8,995 nucleotides of DNA from Spirochaetaceae bacterium (GTDB lineage Bacteria > Spirochaetota > Spirochaetia > Treponematales > Breznakiellaceae): assembly GCA_031273985.1 (NCBI GenBank), contig JAISQV010000095.1:1-8995 (forward strand), written 5' to 3'. A model generated the notes under the pieces. The model ran no database searches. It was not told where the DNA came from and worked only from the letters and a program-made list of their open reading frames with translations. The position numbers and the translations under genes are program-made. Positions 1-6,298 of this stretch are shown piece by piece; position 1 is the stretch's first letter, and each line of letters opens with the position of its first letter.

Positions 1-79
1 AGCACGAAAGATACGAAAAGAAGAGGAATAATGAGATGATTACTAGCAAAAATTTCGTGCTTTTCGTGTCTTTCGTGGT
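1..79. repeat. Imperfect inverted repeat, arms 1-20 and 60-79
   Basis: The first 20 bases (starting AGCACGAAAG) are the reverse complement of 60-79 at 18 of 20 positions, enclosing a 39-nt AT-rich loop. The right arm is part of a run of TTTCGTG heptamers at 53-59, 62-68 and 71-77, an exact 9-base period, ending in GGTTAAAA. No coding sequence is visible here. The left edge may be cut by the window. Confidence 0.7.
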
Positions 80-98
80 TAAAATGAATCAAAGTAAA

Positions 99-123
99 CG
101 CATATGGGGCTCGGCCCCCCTCC
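99..123 (-). repeat. Dispersed palindromic repeat, left copy
   Basis: This 25-base segment contains GGGGCTCGGCCCC. Its reverse complement matches 8902-8925 except for one G fewer and one A-to-G change. A third, shorter relative (the GGGGGCCGAGCCCC core) lies at 6003-6016. The two end copies are in opposite orientation. The core can fold into a short GC hairpin. Confidence 0.75.
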
Positions 124-174
124 TGAATTCCTGAAAAAAATTACGAATTTTTCGGTTTTTTTTGAATTTTCAGG
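122..174. other. AT-rich patch with nested inverted repeats
   Basis: An A/T-rich stretch in an otherwise GC-rich window. CCTGAAAA (130-137) pairs with TTTTCAGG (167-174), and inside it AAAAATT can pair with AATTTTT around the centre ACG (143-145). It lies just upstream of the predicted -35 box. It could be an UP-element-like or bent region, or the end of an upstream transcription unit. The sequence does not decide between these. Confidence 0.35.
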
Positions 175-184
175 CTTTCCCCGC

Positions 185-213
185 TTGACAGGGGGCGGCG
201 GCTTAATTAAATT
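185..213 (+). promoter_or_regulatory. Sigma70-type promoter for the transporter operon
   Basis: TTGACA (185-190, perfect -35 consensus) is followed by a 17-nt spacer and TAAATT (208-213, four of six matches to the -10 consensus). Transcription would begin near 220, giving a leader of about 40 nt before the first gene. Alternative -10 boxes exist in the AT-rich stretch, so the exact -10 is less certain than the -35. Confidence 0.6.
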
Positions 214-214
214 C

Positions 215-237
215 CTAGTAATCTAGTATATTTAGTA
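215..237 (+). promoter_or_regulatory. Triple CTAGTA-like direct repeat, possible operator
   Basis: CTAGTA occurs at 215-220 and 223-228 and TTAGTA at 232-237, spaced 8 and 9 bases. The run overlaps the predicted transcription start and leader between the -10 box and the ribosome binding site. The placement would suit a repressor site, but AT-rich leaders often repeat like this by chance and no regulator gene is present. Confidence 0.2.
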
Positions 238-256
238 TATATTAGAAAGGAGAGTA

Positions 257-1300
257 ATGATGAGAAGAAGCGGGACCCGTGTTTTGATGATCCTGGTTGG
301 ATTGGCCGCGCTTGTGTCCGCCTGCGGCGGGGGCAAGTCTTCGTCAGGGAGCGCGCGAGCCGCCTCCACGCCCGGAGGGTTGATCCCCATACGGACCAAC
401 ACAAAGCTTACCTGCACCGCGACGCCCTATGTGGTGGCCGACAAGAAGGGCTTTTTCGCGGAGGAGGGGCTGGTGATTGAGTACACCGGCGAGCTTGGGG
501 AGGGGCAGACCCTGCTGCCCACGATCCTCAACGGGACCAATGACATTGGCGAATCGCACCCCAACGCCCTGGCGACCTACATCAACGAGGGCGCGGAGGT
601 CAGGGCCGTTACGCTGAACATTGTGGACCCCCCGGCGGATGTGGACCCGAAATTCCGGCATATGCGTTTCTATGTTTCGCCCAAGAGCGGCATCAGGAGC
701 CTCGCCGATCTGAGGGCTTACAAGGCCGGCGGGACCATCACGATCAGCGGGAGGGCGCCCTCGTGCAATACCTTCCTGGCGAACAATATTTTCAGCAACA
801 ACGGGCTCGACAAGGGGAGGATAGAGTATGTGGCGGTGGCCTCGGATACCGCGGCGCTTCAGGCGGTTGAACAGGGTAATCTGGACATAGCTTTCATTCA
901 CCCGCCCTTCTATTATCTTGCCGAGCAGACGGGCCTCTTGCAGATAGCGGATTCCTATGACGCGGGGCTGGGCGCCGCCGCCGGGACCTATGTGTACTAT
1001 TTTTCCAATGATTTTATCGAGACGAATCCTGAGCTTGTGCAGAGATTCGTGAACGCGATTAAGAAGGCCCAGCGCTGGGCCAACGAGAATCCTGATGAAG
1101 CGATGGCGCTGACGGCGGCGCATATCTCCAAGGAAGTGAACGCGGTGCACTTTTACTACACCGGCGACGGGTTTCCGGCGGAGTATATAGAACCGTGGAT
1201 TTTGGATCTTGAGAGCGAGGGAGCTCTGGAACGCGGCGCCATTACGGTGGAGGACCTCGTAACCTTTGAGTTCGAACCCAGGGGCGGGAGCGGTGCGTAA
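257..1300 (+). CDS. ABC transporter substrate-binding lipoprotein (NMT1/SsuA/TauA type)
   Basis: A 347-aa extracytoplasmic receptor for an ABC importer. The N-terminus has a basic start, a hydrophobic core (residues 9-20) and a lipobox LVSAC with the lipid-carrying Cys at 23, followed by a Gly/Ser linker, so it is probably membrane-anchored. The mature part shows the family pattern: TPYVVADKKGFFAEEGL near 56-72, NGTNDIGES at 92-100, the SLADLRAYKAGGTI segment at 148-161, and QGNLDIAFIHPPF at 206-218. This family binds small organic anions or amines such as sulfonates, taurine, nitrate or thiamine precursors; the ligand cannot be read from sequence. AAAGGAG at 246-252 is 4 nt from the ATG at 257 and 7 nt from a second ATG at 260, which may be the true start. 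The partner ATPase overlaps its 3' end, and two matching permeases lie about 6 kb downstream. Confidence 0.93.
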   Translation: MMRRSGTRVLMILVGLAALVSACGGGKSSSGSARAASTPGGLIPIRTNTKLTCTATPYVVADKKGFFAEEGLVIEYTGELGEGQTLLPTILNGTNDIGESHPNALATYINEGAEVRAVTLNIVDPPADVDPKFRHMRFYVSPKSGIRSLADLRAYKAGGTITISGRAPSCNTFLANNIFSNNGLDKGRIEYVAVASDTAALQAVEQGNLDIAFIHPPFYYLAEQTGLLQIADSYDAGLGAAAGTYVYYFSNDFIETNPELVQRFVNAIKKAQRWANENPDEAMALTAAHISKEVNAVHFYYTGDGFPAEYIEPWILDLESEGALERGAITVEDLVTFEFEPRGGSGA

Positions 1301-2252
1301 GGGCGGCGTTCCGGACGATGCCGCCGGGCTTGCGGGGGCCGAAGTTACGGGCACGGCTGCCAAGGCCGCCGAAGCTGCGGGCGCGGCTCTTGCGGGCGCG
1401 GCGGGGAAGATAGAGATTCGCGGCCTCGCCCGTTCTTATAAGAAGAAGGCCGGGAACGGGGCGGCGGGCAGGGGCGACCGGTTTTTTGCCCTGAAGGATT
1501 TCAATCTGGCGATCCGCAAGGGCGAGTTCATTACGATTGTCGGGCCCTCGGGCTGTGGGAAATCAACCCTGCTGGACCTCCTGATCGGGCTTACCCGCCC
1601 GGACGAGGGGCAGATTCTGATAGACGGGAAGCCCGTGAACGGGCCGGCCCTGGACAGGGGAATCGTCTTGCAGGGTTACGCGCTGTTCCCCTGGAGGACC
1701 GTGCGGCGCAATGTGGAATTCGGCCTTGAAATAAAGAAGGTCTCCCCCAGGGAACGCCGGGCCATAAGCGACAGGTACATCAAACTGGTGGACCTCACGG
1801 GTTTTGAGAATCACTATCCCTACGAGCTTTCCGGGGGTATGCAGCAACGTGTCGCCATAGCCCGGGCCCTGGCCTATGACCCGGAAGTCCTCCTGCTGGA
1901 CGAGCCCTTTGCGGCGGTGGACGCCCAGACCAGGGAAACCATGCAGGACGAGATTCTTGCGATATGGGAAAAGACCGGAAAAACCGTGGTCTTTGTTACC
2001 CATAGTATCGAGGAGGCGGTGGGGCTTGCCGACCGGGTTGCCGTGATGAGCAGGCCGCCCGGCACGGTCAAGAAGATCGTGGAGGTGACCCTGCCCCGGC
2101 CCCGGCGCATAGGCGAAGTGCATAACACCCTGGACTTCGGCCTCTTATCCAGGCAGGTCTGGGAGTTGCTGCAGGACAGGGAGGATGCCGCGCCTCGGGA
2201 TACGGCTGAGCTTGATATAGGGGAGCGTATTCAGAGCGCCACGGTTATTTAG
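1293..2252 (+). CDS. ABC transporter ATP-binding protein (SsuB/TauB/NrtD type)
   Basis: The energy-coupling ATPase of the importer. Numbering from the GTG at 1293 (319 aa): Walker A GPSGCGKST 84-92, Q-loop Gln 127 followed by GYALFPW, signature LSGGM 179-183, Walker B VLLLDEP 199-205, H-loop His 237. The FPWRTV and MSRPPG motifs are typical of the SsuB/TauB branch. Only two start codons are available: GTG 1293, which overlaps the receptor stop by 8 bases with AGGGG 8 nt upstream, and TTG 1266, which overlaps by 35 bases and adds nine residues. Either way about 40 Ala/Gly-rich residues precede the conserved domain, an unusual extension for this family. The C-terminal 60 residues after the H-loop are normal for the subfamily. 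It most likely works with the permeases at 7288-8881, since none is adjacent. Confidence 0.92.
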   Translation: MRKGGVPDDAAGLAGAEVTGTAAKAAEAAGAALAGAAGKIEIRGLARSYKKKAGNGAAGRGDRFFALKDFNLAIRKGEFITIVGPSGCGKSTLLDLLIGLTRPDEGQILIDGKPVNGPALDRGIVLQGYALFPWRTVRRNVEFGLEIKKVSPRERRAISDRYIKLVDLTGFENHYPYELSGGMQQRVAIARALAYDPEVLLLDEPFAAVDAQTRETMQDEILAIWEKTGKTVVFVTHSIEEAVGLADRVAVMSRPPGTVKKIVEVTLPRPRRIGEVHNTLDFGLLSRQVWELLQDREDAAPRDTAELDIGERIQSATVI

Positions 2253-2258
2253 GCGCTT

Positions 2259-2297
2259 GGGCCGGTTCCAAAACCCGGTTAGTTTTGGAACCGGCCC
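2259..2297 (+). terminator. Strong 16-bp hairpin, possible terminator or attenuator
   Basis: Bases 2259-2274 pair perfectly with 2282-2297 around a 7-nt loop (2275-2281), starting 6 nt after the ATPase stop codon. The stem carries GGTTCCAAAAC and its complement. Only GTTTA follows rather than a real U tract, so intrinsic termination would be weak. It may instead stabilise the upstream mRNA or act as an attenuator before the methyltransferase genes. Confidence 0.55.
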
Positions 2298-2312
2298 GTT
2301 TATGAGCGGGAA

Positions 2313-2341
2313 GGCCCCGCCGGCAGGATTCCTGCGGGGCC
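2313..2341 (+). other. Second GC-rich hairpin just before the corrinoid gene
   Basis: GGCCCC (2313-2318) pairs with GGGGCC (2336-2341). Inside it GCAGG (2323-2327) pairs with CCTGC (2331-2335) around an ATT loop, leaving a GCCG bulge on the left. The stem ends 3 nt before the AAAGGAG ribosome binding site (2345-2351), so folding could influence translation of the next gene. No known riboswitch fits in this 105-nt gap. Confidence 0.5.
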
Positions 2342-2357
2342 CTTAAAGGAGCATGGA

Positions 2358-3059
2358 ATGTCAAGGGAAACGGAACTGTACGCACAGCTTTCGGACGCGG
2401 TGTTTAATATGGAAGATGACAGGGCGGAGGGCCTTTCGCGGGAAGTCGTCAATGAAGGGTACGATGCGTATCTGGCGATTGATCAGGGCCTTGCCAGGGG
2501 GATGGAGCGGGCGGGAAAACTCTTTGAGGACGGGGAATACTTTGTCCCCGAGCTGGTGCTCTGCTCCGACGCCATGTACAGGGGCCTGGACGTGCTCAAA
2601 CCGCATATCAAGACCGACGGCGCGGCCCAAAAGCCCAAGATTGTCATTGGCGTCATAGAGGGGGATACCCATGACATCGGAAAGAATCTTGTCAAGATAA
2701 TGCAGGAGGCCGGGGGCTTTGAGATAATCGATCTGGGCCGGGATGTTCCGCCGGTCAAATTTGTGGAGACCGCGGAGCGGGAGAACGCCGGCATAATCTG
2801 TATCTCTACCTTGATGACTACCACCATGGACGGCATGGAGGCGGTGATCCGGCTGCTGGAGAAGCGGGGCCTGCGGGAACGCTTCAAGGTTGTCGTGGGC
2901 GGCGGCCCCGTATCCGCCGCCTATGCGCGGAAAATAGGCGCGGACGGCTATGCCGCCAACGCCGCGGAGGCGGTGCCCCTCACGAAAGGGCTGCTCGGCC
3001 TGGCCGGAGGGCCCGTCCCCGGAGCGGCGGAAGCGGTGAAAGAAGAGGTCCCGGTATGA
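2358..3059 (+). CDS. Corrinoid (B12)-binding methyltransferase protein, MtaC/MttC/MtsB-like
   Basis: A 233-aa cytoplasmic methyl carrier. Residues 1-90 form the helical cap domain typical of methyltransferase corrinoid proteins (GEYFVPELVLCSDAMYRGLD, 59-78). Residues 93-215 form the Rossmann-like B12 domain. The DxHxxG motif is complete (D103, H105, G108), with His 105 as the expected lower cobalt ligand, followed by the STL motif at 150-152 and GGGPVS at 181-186. Such proteins take a methyl group from a substrate methyltransferase and present it to an acceptor methyltransferase. AAAGGAG at 2345-2351 sits 6 nt before the ATG. The C-terminal tail of about 20 residues (Pro/Ala/Glu) has no domain signal. 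Its stop overlaps the next start as ATGA, so the two proteins are probably made together. No corrinoid-reactivating RamA-type protein is visible in the window. Confidence 0.92.
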   Translation: MSRETELYAQLSDAVFNMEDDRAEGLSREVVNEGYDAYLAIDQGLARGMERAGKLFEDGEYFVPELVLCSDAMYRGLDVLKPHIKTDGAAQKPKIVIGVIEGDTHDIGKNLVKIMQEAGGFEIIDLGRDVPPVKFVETAERENAGIICISTLMTTTMDGMEAVIRLLEKRGLRERFKVVVGGGPVSAAYARKIGADGYAANAAEAVPLTKGLLGLAGGPVPGAAEAVKEEVPV

Positions 3060-4087
3060 CGCCCAGAGAGGTTGTCCGGGCGGTGGTAAATTTCGAGGAA
3101 CCCGACCGGCTTCCCCTTTCCATCTCTGCCCATTCCATCATCCGCAAACAGCAGGGCCTTACCCAGGAACAGTTTCTGCTCTTGCCGCCGGAGGAGCAGG
3201 CCCAATCCACGGTGGACGTGAACCGCCGCTACGGGGGGGACATTCTTGCGGCGGGATTCAACGGAACCCTGGCGGTGAAGGCCCTGGGGGGCAAGGTGAA
3301 ATTCCGGGAAAAGGGATTCGCCGATGTGCAGGAACCGCTGATCAACAACATTGCGGAACTGGACGCCATAGACCCGGAGCGGGTCAAAAAAGATTTTCAT
3401 TATCAATCGGCCTTTGAGGTTGCAAAAAGCATCGTTGCCCTGGCCGGGAACGATTATCTTGTCTCCACCGGTTCCTGGGGCCCCTTCACCCAGGCGGGGC
3501 TGCTCTTCGGCGCGGAGCCCCTCATGCGCGCCTGCCTGCGGGACAGTGAAGCTGTGCGGGCCCTGCTCGATTTTACCTTTGAACTCATCAAGGCCTGCTC
3601 CGAAGAAATCATAGCCCTTGGCATAGGCGTGGGCGGGCTTGCCGATCCCTCGTCTTCCGGGGACATGATCTCCCGGAAAGTCTTTGAGGAATTTTCCCTG
3701 CCCTACCTCAGAAAAGTATACGACTGGTACCGCTCCAGGGGGCTGATCACGACCCTGCATATCTGCGGCGATATTGCCGACCGGCTCGATCTGATTCCCG
3801 AAACAGGGGCGCAGATTCTTTCCCTCGATTACAAGGTGAGCATGAAAAGGGCGGCGGAACTGCTCGGCGGCAAAGTTGTCATAGGCGGGAACGCCGATCC
3901 CGTGGGGGTCATCATGATGGGCGACGGGGAAACTGTGCGGAAGGCCTATCTCGATATTTTTGAGCAGGTTGAAGGCGTCCCCTACGTACTCATGGCGGGC
4001 TGCGGCATTCCGGGCGGTACGCCTCTTTCCAATATTGAGGTGATGCGGGACCTCGCCTACGCCACGGTTCCGCATTACCGCCGGTAA
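3056..4087 (+). CDS. UroD/MtaA-family zinc methyltransferase, partner of the corrinoid protein
   Basis: A 343-aa enzyme of the uroporphyrinogen decarboxylase superfamily, in the methyltransferase branch (MtaA, MtbA, MtsA, CmuA). It shows the zinc triad pattern of that branch: His 235 and Cys 237 in LHICGD, and Cys 316 in MAGCGIPGGTP. TPREVVRAVVNFEEPDRLP at 2-20 is the usual family N-terminus. True UroD lacks this zinc set, and the coupled corrinoid gene also argues for methyl transfer. The zinc normally activates a thiolate: coenzyme M in methanogens, or methylated thiols in MtsA. In a bacterium the acceptor or donor may be another thiol or a methylated sulfur compound, but this is inference. 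Length is normal. Translation is coupled to the preceding gene through ATGA. No MtaB- or MttB-type substrate enzyme is present, so this protein could itself be the substrate-side enzyme. Confidence 0.9.
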   Translation: MTPREVVRAVVNFEEPDRLPLSISAHSIIRKQQGLTQEQFLLLPPEEQAQSTVDVNRRYGGDILAAGFNGTLAVKALGGKVKFREKGFADVQEPLINNIAELDAIDPERVKKDFHYQSAFEVAKSIVALAGNDYLVSTGSWGPFTQAGLLFGAEPLMRACLRDSEAVRALLDFTFELIKACSEEIIALGIGVGGLADPSSSGDMISRKVFEEFSLPYLRKVYDWYRSRGLITTLHICGDIADRLDLIPETGAQILSLDYKVSMKRAAELLGGKVVIGGNADPVGVIMMGDGETVRKAYLDIFEQVEGVPYVLMAGCGIPGGTPLSNIEVMRDLAYATVPHYRR

Positions 4088-4094
4088 TACGCAG

Positions 4095-5309
4095 ATGGCG
4101 GCCTTCAAAAGAATCGGCGTTTTTGCCATAGCCCTGGGGAACCTCACCCGCCGGCGCTACCGGACCCTGAGCCTCGCCCTGCTCATCGCCCTCCTGTCCT
4201 TTGTGCTGTCCGGGGGATCCCTCCTGGCCTTCAGCCTGATCAACGGCGTGCGGAGTATGTCAAACCGGCTGGGGGCGGACGTACTCCTCGTCCCGCGGGG
4301 CTATGAACAGACCGTTACCGGGGCCCTCCTGCGGGGCGAGCCCAGCGCCTTTTACTTTGACGGCGATCTTGCCGCCCGGCTGATGGCGGAAGCGGGCATT
4401 GAAAAGGCCTCCCCCCAAATATTCATCGCCAGCTTTGATTCCCCCCACTGCTCGCTGCCCATTCAGATCATAGGGTTCGAGCCGGCCACGGATTTCCTCA
4501 TCCAGCCCTGGCTCTCCAAAAAACTCCCCCAGGGCCTCCCCGACGGGGAGGTAGTGGTGGGTTCCGGCATTTCCGCCTCCGCCGGGGAAAAGCTGATGTT
4601 TTTCAACCACGCCTACCGGGTCGCGGCGCGGCTGGAACGTACCGGCATGGGCTTTGACACCTCGGTGTTCATGAACCGGCGCACCGTGGAGACCGCCTAC
4701 GGGGATTACCTTTCCGTCGGCGGCGAGCCCATACCCAACGGCTCCGGGGCGGTATCCTCCATAGCGGTAAAGGTACAGGCCGGATTCCCGGTGGAAGACT
4801 TTACCCGGAGCATACGCTACGGCTACCGGACCGAGGGGGTGGGGGTGATCCTCCCCCAGAGCATGATTGGCAGCATCTCCCGGAATCTCAACCTGCTGAT
4901 CGCCGTGATAGTCACGCTGGTTGCCTTCCTGTGGCTCCTCTCCGTGGCGGTGCTGGCGATAGTGTTTATGGTAACGCTGAACGAGCGCAAACGGGAATTC
5001 GGCATCTTCCGCGCTCTGGGCGCCGATCAGCAGAGGCTCCGCGCCATCATCCTGACCGAAGCCTCCCTCCTCAGCCTCCTGGGATCCCTCAGCGGGGCGG
5101 CGCTCCTCTGCATCCTCTTCTTCCCCTTCAGCCCCCTCATCGCCCTGAGCGTGACCATGCCCTACCTCCTGCCCGCTCCGGGGGCGCTGGCCCTTCTTCT
5201 GGGCGGCGGGGTTTTCGCTTCCTTCATCACCGGCCCCGTAGCCTCCCTCAGGGCGGCCCGCAACATAGGGCGCCTCACCAGGCTCGGCCTAATCCGGGAG
5301 GGCGCGTGA
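4095..5309 (+). CDS. FtsX/MacB-type ABC transporter permease
   Basis: A 404-aa membrane protein with the MacB/LolC/FtsX layout: one N-terminal membrane helix (about 25-50), a large extracytoplasmic domain (about 52-262), then three helices (about 266-294, 317-347, 361-385). NERKREFGIFRALGA at 296-310 after the second helix is the characteristic FtsX cytoplasmic loop. Families with this fold move lipoproteins, peptides, heme or antibiotics out of the membrane, or transmit force to periplasmic partners, rather than importing solutes. The start lies 7 nt after the methyltransferase stop and has no recognisable ribosome binding site, so it probably depends on translational coupling. Its stop shares one base with the ATPase start. 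Its coding strand is markedly C-rich, unlike the G-rich genes to the left. Substrate unknown. Confidence 0.9.
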   Translation: MAAFKRIGVFAIALGNLTRRRYRTLSLALLIALLSFVLSGGSLLAFSLINGVRSMSNRLGADVLLVPRGYEQTVTGALLRGEPSAFYFDGDLAARLMAEAGIEKASPQIFIASFDSPHCSLPIQIIGFEPATDFLIQPWLSKKLPQGLPDGEVVVGSGISASAGEKLMFFNHAYRVAARLERTGMGFDTSVFMNRRTVETAYGDYLSVGGEPIPNGSGAVSSIAVKVQAGFPVEDFTRSIRYGYRTEGVGVILPQSMIGSISRNLNLLIAVIVTLVAFLWLLSVAVLAIVFMVTLNERKREFGIFRALGADQQRLRAIILTEASLLSLLGSLSGAALLCILFFPFSPLIALSVTMPYLLPAPGALALLLGGGVFASFITGPVASLRAARNIGRLTRLGLIREGA

Positions 5310-5311
5310 TG
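5296..5311 (+). promoter_or_regulatory. Ribosome binding site that fixes the LolD-type ATPase start
   Basis: GGGAGGG at 5296-5302 lies inside the end of the permease gene, 6 nt before the ATG at 5309. This supports the 225-aa protein over a longer upstream start. Confidence 0.7.
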
Positions 5312-5986
5312 CTCCTGGAATTTACCTCCCTCCGCCGGGAATACCAGCGGGAAGGCCAAGCGGAAGGCAGCGTCTTTGCCGCCGTTGACCGGGCCGGCGC
5401 GGCGCTGGAGGCCGGGGACTTTGCCTGCGTCTCCGGCCTCTCGGGCAGCGGGAAAAGCACTTTGCTCAATATGCTTGCCGGACTCCTGCCGCCCAGCTCC
5501 GGGGAAATCATCTTCGAAGGCCGGCGCTTCAGCGGAATGAACGACCGGGAACTGTCACTGCTGCGTAACACACGCATCGGCTACATCCCCCAGGGGCACA
5601 GCATACTCTGGAATTTCACGGTCCTCGACAACATCCGCCTGCCCTTCTTCCTGCAAAAACGCCCCGGCGACCCCACGGGCCGGGCGCTGCGCCTCCTCGA
5701 ACAAATGGGCGCGGGCCGCCTGTCCAACACCTACCCCGGCAGCCTCTCCGGGGGCGAACTCCGGCGGGTCTCCATAGCCCGCGGCCTCATCAACGAACCG
5801 GCGCTCCTCATTGCCGACGAGCCGACCGGCGACCTCGATCCGGGCAACGCGGCGGGCATCATGGAACTCTTTGCCGGCGCAGCGCGGGACGGCATGACGG
5901 TACTCCTCGTAACCCACGACCCGGCCCTGGCCCGCTACGGGAACCGGCGCTTCCTCATGGAGCGCGGCGTACTGACAGAATCATGA
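5309..5986 (+). CDS. ABC transporter ATPase (LolD/MacB type), partner of the FtsX-type permease
   Basis: A compact 225-aa ATPase. Walker A GLSGSGKST 43-51, Q-loop Gln 95 in YIPQG, signature LSGGE 146-150, Walker B with D-loop LLIADEPTGDLD 166-177, H-loop His 203. The ADEPTGDLD form and the size are typical of the LolD/MacB/FtsE branch. The ATG at 5309 is chosen because GGGAGGG (5296-5302) lies 6 nt upstream, the conserved domain begins right after it, and it overlaps the permease stop by one base (TGATG). An in-frame GTG at 5306 is the only close alternative; the open frame extends further upstream but that part is the permease gene read in another frame. Together the two proteins form a complete exporter-type transporter, assuming homodimers of each subunit. 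Confidence 0.92.
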   Translation: MLLEFTSLRREYQREGQAEGSVFAAVDRAGAALEAGDFACVSGLSGSGKSTLLNMLAGLLPPSSGEIIFEGRRFSGMNDRELSLLRNTRIGYIPQGHSILWNFTVLDNIRLPFFLQKRPGDPTGRALRLLEQMGAGRLSNTYPGSLSGGELRRVSIARGLINEPALLIADEPTGDLDPGNAAGIMELFAGAARDGMTVLLVTHDPALARYGNRRFLMERGVLTES

Positions 5987-6001
5987 AGAAAGGGAAGGAA
6001 A

Positions 6002-6174
6002 AGGGGGCCGAGCCCCCTGCGCTCCAAAGGTTTTGGCTGCGCCAAAACGCTTTTCCGCTACCCCCGTGCGGGGCTCAAGAACCCGCTTCGCGGGGGAGCC
6101 GCAACGCCCCGCCCCTTCCCCGGAGTTTGCGCCCTGCGCAAACTCCCAAGCTGAAGCCGCTTCGCGGCTTCAGC
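6002..6174. repeat. Cluster of five short-loop perfect hairpins
   Basis: Five perfect palindromes follow each other in the gap after the exporter genes: 6002-6008/6012-6018 (7 bp, loop CGA), 6030-6037/6041-6048 (8 bp, loop TGC), 6082-6086/6090-6094 (5 bp, loop TTC) nested within GGCTC 6072-6076/GAGCC 6096-6100, 6122-6132/6136-6146 (11 bp, loop CCT), and 6150-6160/6164-6174 (11 bp, loop TTC). Each innermost loop is exactly three bases. GCAACGC recurs after two of them (6101-6107 and 6176-6182). Stem sequences differ, so this is not a CRISPR array. The first hairpin shares its core with repeats at both window ends. Confidence 0.75.
6030..6054 (+). terminator. Possible intrinsic terminator after the exporter genes
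   Basis: The 8-bp GTTTTGGC/GCCAAAAC stem is followed within two bases by TTTT (6051-6054). Stem plus short T run resembles a Rho-independent terminator, placed 44 nt after the ATPase stop. The T run is short and the hairpin belongs to a repetitive cluster, so termination is only possible. Confidence 0.35.
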
Positions 6175-6208
6175 AGCAACGCACCCCATCCCAGACTACA
6201 AGCTAAAC

Positions 6209-6234
6209 TTGACCCACAAATAAGAATTTATAAC
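6209..6234 (+). promoter_or_regulatory. Possible promoter inside the MITE-like element
   Basis: TTGACC (6209-6214) overlaps the left terminal repeat, and TATAAC (6229-6234) is a five-of-six -10 match, but the spacer is only 14 nt. If active it would read through the element into cysteine synthase. The short spacer makes this doubtful. Confidence 0.2.
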
Positions 6235-6267
6235 AACGAAGAGCACTTTTCCGCACCATCTTGCTTC

Positions 6268-6298
6268 CTTCGTGTCCTTTGTGCCCTTGGCGGTTAAA
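6268..6298 (+). repeat. TTCGTG nonamer repeat, second copy
   Basis: CTTCGTGTC, CTTTGTGCC and CTTGGCGG follow each other with a 9-base period and end in TTAAA. The run at 53-84 has the same period, orientation and GGTTAAA ending. Both are non-coding. Here the repeat lies inside the MITE-like element. Confidence 0.5.

Noticed and set aside
344..1363. Open frame of 339 codons on the - strand opposite the receptor gene
   Set aside because: Same reason: antisense shadow in GC-rich coding DNA, with no domain pattern.
2253..2357. Cobalamin riboswitch before the corrinoid gene
   Set aside because: The gap is too short and lacks a recognisable B12-box; the two simple hairpins explain its structure.
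3056..4087. True uroporphyrinogen decarboxylase (hemE)
   Set aside because: The HxC plus distal Cys zinc pattern and the coupled corrinoid gene indicate the methyltransferase branch, and no other heme genes are nearby.
2948..4147. Long open frame of 399 codons on the - strand opposite the methyltransferase
   Set aside because: It is antisense to a gene with clear catalytic motifs and arises from GC-rich third codon positions; it shows no conserved motif or start signal.
6002..6174. CRISPR array
   Set aside because: The palindromes differ in sequence and spacing and there are no identical repeats of 23 bases or more with regular spacers.
5983..6297. A 104-codon open frame starting with ATGA at the ATPase stop
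   Set aside because: It reads straight through the hairpin cluster and into the MITE-like element, has Pro/Arg-rich composition driven by the repeats, no ribosome binding site of its own and no recognisable domain. The overlap looks coincidental.
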